In this document: positions 21,997-32,917 of the stretch, piece after piece | Numbering within the stretch: the stretch's first letter is position 1 | Layout of the letters: every line of letters begins with the position of its first letter | Source of the DNA: Ailanthus altissimus | Lineage: Eukaryota > Streptophyta > Magnoliopsida > Sapindales > Simaroubaceae | Assembly: GCA_946807835.1 (NCBI GenBank) | Contig: OX327690.1 | Location: 15,100,501 to 15,164,500, forward strand | Direction: 5' to 3' | DNA length: 64,000 nt | Notes under the pieces: model-generated | What the model was told of the DNA's origin: nothing | What the model saw: the letters and a program-made list of their open reading frames with translations, nothing else | Database searches by the model: none | Program-made: the position numbers and the translations under genes

Positions 21997-24249
21997 ATGG
22001 TTATGAGGCTCGGTGGTGCTGTGAGCAAGGCAACAGATCGCCTTGGGGAGTTGGAGGAGCAAGTCCAGAATGTCGAGGTAGGCCTCGATACTCAAGGGGA
22101 TGAGCTGCGCTCCCTCATCGAAAGCTCCATTGACGAGCATGCTGTCAAGCAACGGGACTGGATCAAGGCTTTTCAGGAGAAGGTCTACAACACCATGGAC
22201 AAAGTTCAAGCCCAAGTAGAAGAGCTACAAAAGGGGTTTGAAAATGTCAAGGAGGATGTGGTGTTGTGCAAGCGAGCGGTCGCTAATGGCGTAGCTACTC
22301 AAACTGCGGTGGCTGCACCAAGGGTCGAGGCCCCTAAACTGAAGGAGTTTAGCGGCAGACGGGATGCCAAGGAGCTTGACAACTTCTTTTGACAAATGGA
22401 GAGGTATTTCGGCACTATAGGCGTGCGGGATGAACACAAGGTAAGTACCGCAACTTTGTACCTTTCCGATCATGCAATTCTGTGGTGGCGTAGGAAAAGC
22501 GAGGAAATTCGCAAGGGTACCTGCACCATAGACACATGGGAAGAATTGCAACGGGAGTTAAAGCGCCAATTCTATCCGGAGAATGTGGTACACGACGCTC
22601 GCAAGCGGTTGAAGGAGTTGAAACAAACGAAGTCCATTGGGGAGTACGTAGAGGAGTACTCTTTGTTGATGCTGCAAATCCGCAACATGACCGAGGAGGA
22701 CTTGTTGTTCAATTTCCTGGACGGGTTACAATCCTGGGCAGCCAATGAGTTGAAGCGGCGCAGAGTGCAGAATATATCCGACGCCCTTACAATGGCGGAG
22801 ACGCTCATGGATTACCGCAAGGGGGATTCGAGAAAGTCTAGAAATTCTAAACCCAATCACAGTAAGGGTGGGGAAGCCAAGGAGTCTCAGCCTCCGGAGA
22901 GCAAGGAGGAGAAAGGCAAACTGCCCAAGTGGAAGGAACAAAAACGCAATGGCTATAGAGGTAATGGTCCGAAGTCTAACTGTTTTCTTTGCGATGGGGA
23001 TCATTGGGTGAAGGACTGTTCGAAAAAGAAGACTTTCAAAGCAATGTATGAGGCACAAGAGGAGGGCGGACAGAGCCGTATGGGTTGTATGCAGCTGTTC
23101 AATTCCCTCAAAGCCAAGCGGCGTGCAGACGCGCCAACAGGGACGGCGCTCATGTACATTGAAGCCTATGTCAATTGCATCAAGACTCAAGTGTTAGTTG
23201 ATACGGGGGCTACGCACAACTTCATTAAGCGTGCGAAAGCGGAACGCTTGGGCCTTTATGTAGAGAAATGAGAGGGATACCTCAAGTCTGTGAATGCAAG
23301 AGCCAAGCCGCTGGAGGGGGTGGTTTGTGGAGCTGAAATCCACCTTGGCAAATGGCACGGTGAGGTAAATTTCTCGGTAGCACCTCTCGATGATTTTGAT
23401 GTGGTGCTAGGTATGGAGTTCTTACGGCAGTACAATGTGGTGTTACTTCCTCAACACAACTATATGTGTATTTTGGAAGGAGGGCCCCGAATGATACCGA
23501 CGGTAGACATGCCCAAGGGTGGGCGATCCAAGCCAAACGCCAAGATCCTTTCCGCAATGCAATTAGGGGTAGATGCTGGGCACAAAGGAGGGTTACATTC
23601 AGCCTCAACAACGGGGGTGGATGATGCGGCAAATGGGGGCAAGGATGAATTATTGAAGGTTGTTACAGAAGTGCTCGGGGAGCACAATGGGGTCAAGCCT
23701 ACTGCCATACCAGAAGAACCGCCTTCAAGAGATGTAATTGAGGGCAAGTTGGAGCTTGAGATTATGCCTCCAACTATGGGGTTGACGCCTCCATCGGAGA
23801 TGAGAGAGTTGCAGAGGCAGCTCGAGGAGTTGTTGGATGCGGGTGTCATCCAAAAGTCCAAGGTGTCACATGATGTGCAGTTTCAGCACAAGGAGTGGGT
23901 CGAAGACAAGCAGCGGCGTGTCAAGCATAGTGCGGGGGACTTGGTGATAGAGATGATACTTCCACCACCATGCAAGTCAGCACGCCCACTTCACAAGGGC
24001 CTTGATCGTGGGGACGAGGGGCCAAAATTGATTGCCAAGAGAGTTGGCAACGTCTCGCATAAGGTGGAGTTACCATCGAGACAGCGGCAGTGGCGACATC
24101 AGGTGCATTCCACAAGCTGTTGGAAGCAGTACCGTGGAGGTACGGGAGATGCAGAATTTGAGTCACACAACCAGGAACCTTTGGGGATTTCCACATGCCA
24201 TGACAAATGTGAGCAACTTAGGACGAGTTTTGAGTACTTTGTCGAGTGA
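21997..24249 (+). pseudogene. Gypsy gag-protease with truncated RT-integrase fusion, two in-frame stops
   Basis: One reading frame runs through the whole interior, broken by TGA at 22390-22392 (context DNFF*QMERYF, where a Trp codon is likely ancestral) and TGA at 23269-23271. Gag shows the plant gypsy core (ATLYLSDHAILWWRRKSEEI, WEELQRELKRQFYPE, IGEYVEEYSLLMLQI) and a zinc knuckle CFLCDGDHWVKDC (about 22981-23019). Protease follows with the active-site triad DTGATHNFI (about 23200). The RT leader EMRELQRQLEELLDAGVIQ then jumps in frame at about 23865-23880 to an integrase C-terminal stretch (HKEWVEDKQRR...AGDLVIE), so the RT catalytic core, RNase H and integrase core are missing. The frame runs upstream past the PBS; I used the first Met well inside the element. 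Confidence 0.8.
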
Positions 24250-24360
24250 AAAGGGTTGCCGGATGGGAGAGCACGCTTGGGACACGAGAGCGCACAGCCA
24301 GAGTTTGCAGAATGGGGTACAAGTTCCAGCGAAGACGCGACGAGGGCGTCGCGTGAATTT

Positions 24361-24372
24361 GGTGGGGGAGAA
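24361..24372 (+). other. Polypurine tract of the gypsy derivative
   Basis: GGTGGGGGAGAA directly abuts the 3' LTR, as expected for the plus-strand priming site. Confidence 0.8.
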
Positions 24373-24903
24373 TGTCACGCCCCAAATATTCTCAAGCAAT
24401 GACTCGAACATTTGGCGCGCAACAGAACCACCAAGGGAGAACTTAGTCCATTTTGGGTTAAATGGGCTAGAGCTTCTAGAAGGCCCAATGGATTTGGGTT
24501 AAAGCCATTTGCATGTGGTAGGTGGGAGAGTTTTCTAGAAAAGGCATATTCCTTAAGATATTCTTTTGATAGTTGGCATCTTTGGAATATTCCTTAGCTT
24601 ATTCTCCTCTTTAGATGTGGACCATTGGATTAGAGTTAATCCTAACCGTCCATTGTATATAGCTTTAGCTATAAATAGGTGGAGTTCTCATTTGAGAATC
24701 CATCCTCCAAATTGTAGAAATACTCTTAGCTTGTAAGTGTATAGTTTTGTAATTCTCTCTTTAGTAATAAACTACGAGAGCATTCTCTCAAACACTTGGT
24801 GTGCTTCTTCTTCATCTCTTTCTTTGGTTATTGGGGTCTTGTAAGCTGCTTAACATTAACAAGTGTCTAAGGCCGCACGATTTCGAAAAATCGGGTCGTG
24901 ACA
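24373..24903 (+). repeat. 3' LTR of the gypsy derivative
   Basis: 531 bp with TG...CA ends and a TATAAATA box at 24670-24677. It aligns along its whole length with the 5' LTR. Confidence 0.85.
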
Positions 24904-25329
24904 CTTACCTCTCCTTTCACAATCTTTTTGTCAAAAGCGAGATGTAAATTTGTCCGAGCAAGAATCCTATGCTTTCTAAAAGAAGTGAGAAATATTATTT
25001 TCCTTCCCGTAGAAGGAATTCAATTCCGCTTAGTTGCTTGCGAGGGTAGATTTGGTATAATTTACTTGAATAAGTTCTTTTTTCTTTCGATAAATATTTG
25101 AACTGAGTAAATGTTATAGATATATAGTTAAAATATAAATTTATTACCTCTTAAATAATGTAATATTTTTGTATCGATTATTAATTAGTATTGTATAATT
25201 ATTATATAAATAAAAAATAAAAAATTAACTATTTAATAAGTGATACCTATTAATTAATAATATATTATTTAAATACAAATTTTATATCACAATTATATAT
25301 GTATAATATTATTCATTTAAATTATACTC
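24904..25329. repeat. Right remnant of tandem unit A, with an unoccupied copia target
   Basis: It begins CTTACCTCTCCTTTCAC...TTTTTGTCAAAAGCGAGATGTA, matching the end of unit B near 27280-27340. At about 25318-25345 it reads AAATTATACTCATTAGCATTACGTTAATG, i.e. the same junction that in unit B/C is split by the large copia. It therefore serves as an uninserted paralogue of that target. Confidence 0.55.
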
Positions 25330-27392
25330 ATTAGCATTACGTTAATGAAAACAATTCCTAATAAATTATAAGATGGGGCTATTAAACTTATCATAATATT
25401 TTATAAACTCATATTTCAATAAATTAACTAGTAAAATTTAATCTTAAAAATTTTACTTCATAATAAGTCTACTTAAATTTTCATTATAACCTTAACTTAT
25501 AAATTGACCAATTATTATATGTTATCTTAACTTCTTAAATTTAGATAGTTAATATTTTATGACATAATATAGAGTTGATTTCAGCCCACCATGAATTGAA
25601 TTGACATTTATCAATTTGATCCAACTTATTTTTATAAGTCATCATTCAACTCCCACATTATTTGTTTGAACTGTTAAACTTAATAGCTGGCCACATTTGA
25701 CTAATAAAATGATAATTATATCCAAAAATATTTGAAATCAAATTATAAAGACACAAATACCCTAAATATAATTTAAAATTTTAAACATTTTAATAAGAAA
25801 AATATTGACTATATATGATTTTGTTTACAATTATAAAATCAAAATTTATATTTTTACTTTATTTTGTTTCCCTCTTTCTCTATCATAAAGTTACTATATG
25901 TTTTCAAAATTAATTTAAACAAATATTAGTTCTTAGAAATCAAAGAATTAAAATAAAAATCATTTCAACAAATTAAACTCACATCCTTTAACTTTCTTCT
26001 CAATTTATTACAAAAATAAATCAGACGTAAGATTTATTACACAATAAATCAATAAAATTGAAATCTAGTAAAAAATAGAAATTTAGTTTATTTTTTTAAA
26101 AAAAATGAAAATACTGTGTAAAACAACAACCACAGCAATGGCCACGGGGAAGCCAAGCCAGACCAGTAGAGGCCTCGCACAGCTGCACCATACTCGTGGG
26201 TGTCCACGCCAAGCTAATGCAAAGTCTCATGCTACAAGTGACCAATCTAAGCCAGTGTGTGGTCGTGTGCAGTAGTATTTTCTTTTCTTTTTATTCTAAT
26301 CGTATATGCTCTAGATCTCCACTTGAGTCTTAAGATGGTAGAAAATATTTGATATAAATGGATGTCTTAGCTATTGGATTCACATATTCATGCCCTGTTA
26401 AAGGAATTGTTAAAGGGAAAGATGAATCCAGCATTGATAAGATGATCTTTCAAAGACAAATCAATTGAAGAACCTTAGGAAAAGAGGAAATTGAAGTGCA
26501 AGAGAGAGAAATAAAAGAAAAAAGATGAGGTTAAATTTGTAATTTTATATAAATATTTTATATTTTTATCATGAGATATTATCAACAATGTTTTTAAGGT
26601 AAAAATTATTTATTAGAAACACCTACAAATTTAAAAAATAGGCACTCATACTTAACCATTAAAAAATATATTTTGTTAAAATTAATTTTTAATACAGTAA
26701 AAGCAATTTTTTTTTTTCAATTTATAAATTTTTTTCTTTAATTACAATAAAAAGTTACAAATTTTTATTTTAAAAAGATTCAGAGAAACCCATTCAAACA
26801 AACATTTCATATGCTATTTTATGTTCTAAAAAAATCTTCATAAGTTGGGTGAGTCTTTACTAGGGAAAAAAACTCAATAACAAGATTTTTTTTTCAGAAC
26901 ATATATAATAAAATTATTTCTATTCTATACATGAAGCAAATCATTCTGTTTATTGATCCAATAATAATAATAATAATAAATTGAAATCATAGCGTAAATA
27001 CCACACAAAATATCTTTTTATTTCTTTACCTTATGTCTAATAATACCATATTTTTTTAAAAGTTTATAAGTGCATGAAAAAGTTTACCTCCACTTTCTCT
27101 CTCTTTACTTTGCACGATCTTTTATTCAAAAGCGAGCAATTGATGTACATTTAAAAATAAAAAAACTATGTATGTTGAATTTCTCCAATCAAGATACCAC
27201 ACAAAATATCTTTTTATTTCTTTACTTTATGTCTAATAATACCATATTTTTTTAAAAGTTTATAAGTGCATCAAAAAGTTTACCTCCACTTTATCTTTTT
27301 TCTTTTTACGATGTTTTTTCAAAAGCGAGCAATTGATGTACATTTAATGTATGTATAGTAATACTTATTTAAATTATACTCATTATCATAAT
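25330..27392. repeat. Old ~2.06-kb tandem unit B
   Basis: It begins at TTACGTTAATGAAAACAATTC and ends at the copia insertion point after ATTATCATAAT. The same order of blocks is seen in fragments of unit A (19041-25329) and in unit C (52584-53990): the AT-rich lead, a GC-richer island (GCCACGGGG...AGGCCTCGCACAGCTGC, 26135-26275), a MITE-like fragment (26570-26700), the CATGAAGCAAATCATTC block, and TACCACACAAAATATC. The last block is itself tandemly doubled (about 26999-27192 and 27193-27340). No gene is recognised in it. Confidence 0.6.
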
Positions 27393-29333
27393 TGTTAGAA
27401 TTATAACATTCATAATATAGCAAAATAGAAATTAAAATTCTTTAATTTTTATTTTCATAAGATAAAAAAAAATTATCTTAAAATTTTATGAATAAATGAT
27501 TTGATGCTATAAAAAAATAAATAAATCAAGAATATACCTTGAATCTATGTTTAACTTTTTTTTACTAAAGGATTTCAAATCAAACCTTTAGTATCACAGT
27601 GAAAGAAAGGGCGAGCTTTCAATTTTCAATTAAAGAAATTTACGTGTTGTGTTTTTGTGTTGTCTCACGTGTATTTTTTTTTATCTTTCCCTTTCTCTGC
27701 TTTTTATAATATTACAATTAAAATATTTTTTATTTTAATTGAGTATTTTTAATCAATAACATTTATTATTAAAATAAAATAATTATCTCCCTAATTTTAG
27801 GGAGAAGAAAATATGAGCTAAGAGAGACCCTCTCCCTTTGGCTTACATGTAACACCCAAATTTTGAGTGTTATATAATTTTCAAATTTATTTGATTTTAA
27901 AAAATTAATCTTTCATAAAAGAAACCTAGAAGAGATACTCTCCTTTTTATTAGGAGAGATTCAAGGAGAAATTTTTTTTTTTGATAATTTTAAAATTATT
28001 ATTGAAAGTTTATATATTTAATTTTAATTTTACTTTTAGATAACATATTATCTCTAAATTTAATCAATTCTCATTTAATTAATTTATAATAAGAACACAA
28101 TTATTATGTAATTACATAATCAATTTCTTTTATTATTCATTGTAATAACTTAAAAGTTGGTGTTGGGGATCTATGACCTACAATTTCAAACTCTAATAAA
28201 TTATAGATAATTAATTAAACTCTTTAATTAATTAATTCAATTTATTTATTCTAGTGTTATTCCACTAAAAACCTAAACTTGCACTCTTGAAATTGCAGAT
28301 ATATTTTACTCAGAAAACTTAAAGTAGACCATTGATATAATCACTTCATGCAACTCAACTTCCACAGATGTTCATAATTAGAGTTAGGTCAATTACTGTT
28401 TTACCATTCTAATTACTTATTTATCTTTAAGTACTATTAATTCACCAGTGAATAATTAATAAAAAAAGGTAGTTGTGAGAAACAACCCTTTCTTTAGTAA
28501 CGAGGTGAATTAGGACATACCACTTATTAGCTTAAGCCCGCTCTGAAATAAAAGGAGAAAGCAAAATAGAAGATATAAGAATAAATAGATCTATCGAGCA
28601 ACATTGAAAGACATAGCTTTAAGTCACTTACAAGTTATAGATAGAAGCATACCACAGAGCTTTACTTCTCGGAGCAGATTATCTTTCTCGAAAGGGAAGA
28701 TACCTAAGAGCTAAGATCACTACGCTTGCGATTTTCTTTCCTTGTAATCGGTGCACAGTTGACTTCTTTAGACAGCCCACATAAACATTGTTTACAAATT
28801 GAGCGCTCTAATTATTTATTTTTAGAATTAACCCTTAAGAGAACTTTCTTTTTAACTTCCGGTAGAAAGGAATAAATTTCATATTTGTATATTACATTCC
28901 CAGTTGCTTATCTCATTACGCCACATAAATACAAATTTTTAACATGTTCTTTAGACAAACCGTAACAAGTATTTTAAATAACATAAATATGAGTTTATGA
29001 TCACTCATGATTGAGGTTGATCTGCATATGATCATTAGTTGACGTTGTTTAAATTCTTAATTAATAATAGTATTTTGCATAAGAATTCAAATTACGTCTA
29101 GTTCAGTCCTATATAATCATATTATATAAAATATATCTACCATCAAATTACTACATTAGTAATTCGGATAAAATTATCACATTCCCAATGTTTGTGGACT
29201 ATATTAATAATATTTAATTAATTATATCAAATTTTAATTAATTTATTACGAACTTTTTCGATTTATTATCCATAACCTTAATCCTCTTGTATATAATAAT
29301 TATATCCTAAAGTTATGATCACATAAATAAAAA
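26101..29333. repeat. 3.2-kb tandem duplication, copy 1
   Basis: Starts ATGAAAATACTGTGTAAAAC (26105) and recurs 3233 bp later at 29338. It holds the second half of unit B, the ATAAT target copy (27388-27392) and about 1.94 kb of copia LTR. It ends inside the LTR at ACATAAATAAA, where an A-run joins it to the second copy. The duplication therefore happened after the copia inserted. The first ~700 bp differ from copy 2 at only a few sites, while the LTR part differs much more. Confidence 0.85.
27393..29333 (-). mobile_element. Truncated LTR of the large copia, left behind by the tandem duplication
   Basis: It begins TGTTAGAATTATAACATTC, identical in position to the intact LTR start at 30658, with the same ATAAT flank. 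It lacks the last ~120 bp, including the terminal CTATCCCTAACA. It is a duplicate of the LTR at 30658, not a separate insertion. Confidence 0.8.
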
Positions 29334-30192
29334 AAAAATGAAAATACTGTGTAAAACAACAACCACAGCAATGGCCACGGGGAAGCCAAGCCAGACCAGT
29401 AGAGGCCTCGCACAGCTGCACCATACTCGTGGGTGTCCACGCCAAGCTAATGCAAAGTCTCATGCTACAAGTGACCAATCTAAGCCAGTGTGTGGTCGTG
29501 TGCAGTAGTATTTTCTTTTCTTTTTATTCTAATCGTATATGCTCTAGATCTCCACTTGAGTCTTAAGATGGTAGAAAATATTTGATATAAATGGATGTCT
29601 TAGCTATTGGATTCACATATTCATGCCCTGTTAAAGGAATTGTTAAAGGGAAAGATGAATCCAACATTGATAAGATGATTTTTCAAAGACAAATCAATTG
29701 AAGAACCTTAGGAAAAGAGGAAATTGAAGTGCAAGAGAGAGAAATAAAAGAAAAAAGATGAGGTTAAATTTGTAATTTTATATAAATATTTTATATTTTT
29801 ATCATGAGATATTATCAACAATGTTTTTAAGGTAAAAATTATTTATTAGAAACACCTACAAATTTAAAAAATAGGCACTCATACTTAACCATTAAAAAAT
29901 ATATTTTGTTAAAATTAATTTTTAATACAGTAAAAGCAATTTTTTTTTTCAATTTATAAATTTTTTTCTTTAATTACAATAAAAAGTTACAAATTTTTAT
30001 TTTAAAAAGATTCAGAGAAACCCATTCAAACAAACATTTCATATGCTATTTTATGTTCTAAAAAAATCTTCATAAGTTGGGTGAGTCTTTACTAAGGAAA
30101 AAACCTCAATAACAAGATTTATTTTTTCAGAACAAATATAATAAAATTATTTCTATTCTATACATGAAGCAAATCATTCTGTTTATTGATCC

Positions 30193-30241
<49 letters not shown>

Positions 30242-32583
30242 TGAAATCATAGCGTAAATACCACACAAAATATCTTTTTATTTCTTTACCTTATGTCTAA
30301 TAATACCATATTTTTTTTAAAAGTTTATAAGTGCATGAAAAAGTTTACCTCCACTTTCTCTCTCTTTACTTTGCACGATCTTTTATTCAAAAGCGAGCAA
30401 TTGATGTACATTTAAAAATAAAAAACTATGTATGTTGAATTTCTCCAATCAAGATACCACACAAAATATCTTTTTATTTCTTTACTTTATGTCTAATAAT
30501 ACCATATCTTTTTAAAAGTTTATAAGTGCATCAAAAAGTTTACCTCCACTTTATCTTTTTTTCTTTTTACGATCTTTTTTTCAAAAGCGAGCAATTGATG
30601 TACATTTAACTATGTATGTATAGTACTACTTATTTAAATTATATTTATTATCATAATTGTTAGAATTATAATATTTATAATATAACAGAATAAAAATTAA
30701 AATTTTTTAATCTTTATTTTTATAAGATAAAAAAAAATTTATCTTAGAATTTTATGAATAAATGGTTTGATGTTATAAAAAATAAATAAATCAAGAATAT
30801 ACCTTGAATTTATGTTTAATTTTATTTTATTAAAGAATTTTAAATCAAACCTTTAATATCACAGTGAAAGAAAGGACGAGCTTTCAATTTTTAATTAAAG
30901 GAATTTACGTGTTGTGCTTTTGCGTTGTCTCACGTGTATTTTTTTTTTTATCTATCCCTTTCTCTGCTTTTTATAATATTACAATTAAAATATTTTTTAT
31001 TTTAATTGAGTATTTTTAATCAATAATATTTATTAATTAAAATAAAATAATTATCTCCCTACTTTTAGGGAGAAGAAAACATGAGCTAAGAGAGACCTCT
31101 CCCTTTGGCTTACATGTAACACCCAAATTTTGAGTGTTATATAATTTTCAAATTTATTTGATTTAAAAATATTAATCTTTCATAAAAAAACCTAGAAGAG
31201 ATACTCTCCTTTTTATTAGGAGAGATTCAAGGAGAAATGTTTTTTTTTTGATAATTTTAAAATTATTATTGAGAGTTTATATATTTAATTTTAATTTTAC
31301 TTTTAGATAACATATTATCTCTAAATTTAATTAATTTATAATAAGGACACAACTATTATGTAATTACATAATCAAATTTTTTTTTTATTCATTGTAATAA
31401 CTTAAAAGTTGGTGTTAGGGATCTATGACCTACAATTTCAAACTCTAATAAATTATAGATAATTAATTAAACTTTTTAATTAATTAATTCAATTTATTTA
31501 TTCCAGTGTTATTCCACTAAAAACCTAAACTTGCACTCTTAAAATTGTAGATATATTTTACTCAGAAAACTTAAAGTAAACCATTAATATAATCACTTCA
31601 TGCAACTCAACTTTCATAGATGGTTCATAATTAGAGTTAGGTTAATTACTGTTTTACCATTTTAATTACTTATTTATCTTTAAGTACTATTAATTCACTA
31701 GTAAATAATTAATAAGAAAAGGTAGCTGTGAGAAGCAACCTTTTCTTTAGTAACGAGGTGAATTAAGACAGACCACTTATTAGCTTAAGCCCGCTCTGGA
31801 ATAAAAGGAGAAAGCAAAATAGAAGATATAAGAATAAATAGATCTATCGGGCAACATTGAAAGACATAGCTTTAAGTCACTTACGAGTTATAGATAGAAG
31901 CATACCACAGAACTTTACTTCTCAGAGCGGATCATCTTTCTCGAAAGGGAGGATACCTAAGAGCTAAGATCACTACGCTTGCGATTTTCTTTCCTTGTAA
32001 TCGGTGCACAGTTGACTTCTTTAGACAGCCCACATAAACATTGTTTACAAATTGAGCGCTCTAACTATTTATTTTTAAAATTAACCCTTAAGAGAACTTT
32101 CTTTTTAACTTCCAGTAAAAAGGAATAAATTTCATATTTGTATATCACATTCCCAGTTGCTTATCTCATTACGCCACATAAATACAAGTTTTTAACATAT
32201 TCTTTAGACAAACCGTAACGAGCATTTTAAATAAAATAAATATGAGTTTATGATCACTCATGATTGAGGTTGATCTGCATATGATCATTAGTTGACGTTG
32301 TTTAAATTCTTAATTAATAATAGTATTTTACATAAGAATTCAAATTACGTCTAGTTTGGTCCTATATAATTATATTATATAAAATATATCTACCATCAAA
32401 TTACTACATTAGTAATTCGGATAAAATTATCATATTCCCAATGTTTTTGGACTGTATTAATAATATTTAATTAATGATATCAAATTTTAATTAATTTATT
32501 ACAAACTTTTTCGATTTATTATCTATAACCTTAATCCTCTTGTATATAATAATTATATCCTAAAGTTATGATCACATAAATAA
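29334..32583. repeat. 3.2-kb tandem duplication, copy 2
   Basis: Repeats the content of 26101-29333 in the same orientation, then continues into the rest of the copia LTR. It is about 30 bp longer before the LTR, chiefly through an expanded AAT microsatellite. Confidence 0.85.
30193..30239. repeat. (AAT)n microsatellite, expanded relative to copy 1
   Basis: About 47 bp of pure AAT repeats. The equivalent site in copy 1 (about 26959-26979) has only about 20 bp. Confidence 0.9.
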
Positions 32584-32708
32584 AATAAAAAATAATTTTA
32601 TGATATTTACGTCATAATATTATGAACACTTTTCAAGTATAAAATTACAACTTTATTTATTTCATAAACATAGTACAAGTACATACTTTTATGGTACTAT
32701 CCCTAACA
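30658..32708 (-). repeat. 3' LTR of the large copia
   Basis: 2051 bp with plus-strand TG...CA ends. It is preceded by the ATAAT target copy and followed by the polypurine tract. Confidence 0.85.
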
Positions 32709-32719
32709 ATCTCCCATTT
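32709..32719 (-). other. Polypurine tract of the large copia
   Basis: Minus strand AAATGGGAGAT directly before the LTR start TGTTAGGGATAG, the usual copia arrangement. Confidence 0.8.
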
Positions 32720-32917
32720 ACCCTAAAGTAGGTGAGACATATCTCTCAAACCCATGTCCTTCATATGACCCAAATAAGACGATACTTGCTCTCTATATGA
32801 TTTGTTCTCTTTTGTGGCTCTTGGGTTCCTTCGAATTCGCCACTACTCAACTGTTGTCATAGTAAATGGTCAACGATCTATCTATATCTAGAATAACTTC
32901 CAGATCAGTGAAGAACT
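32720..32917 (-). pseudogene. RNase H C-terminal remnant of the large copia
   Basis: Minus-strand translation gives TIYYDNS, a stop, VVANSKEPRA and, after an apparent deletion, MKDMGLRDMSHL. These match the end of copia RNase H (catalytic Asp in CDN-type motif, the NSKEPR loop, GLRDM tail). The preceding part of the domain resumes at 35207 beyond the nested LTR. Confidence 0.75.

Larger units (their letters stand above)
21307..24903 (+). mobile_element. Internally deleted, non-autonomous Ty3/gypsy retrotransposon (3.6 kb)
   Basis: Two direct LTRs (21307-21846 and 24373-24903) both begin TGTCA[T/C]GCCCCAAATATTCTC and end TCGTGACA. A primer-binding site follows the first and a purine-rich tract precedes the second. 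The 2.5-kb interior keeps gag, protease, the edge of reverse transcriptase and the end of integrase only. The repeated flank is CTTA (21303-21306 and 24904-24907), 4 bp rather than the usual 5, so the target duplication is tentative. By eye the LTRs differ at roughly 5 percent of sites, so the insertion is not recent. It sits inside tandem unit A. Confidence 0.85.

Noticed and set aside
27393..29333. Independent solo LTR insertion
   Set aside because: It shares flank, target copy and start with the LTR at 30658 and stops at the duplication junction, so it is a duplicate.
29278..29478. 66-codon minus-strand frame
   Set aside because: It crosses the tandem-duplication junction and lies in non-coding repeat sequence.
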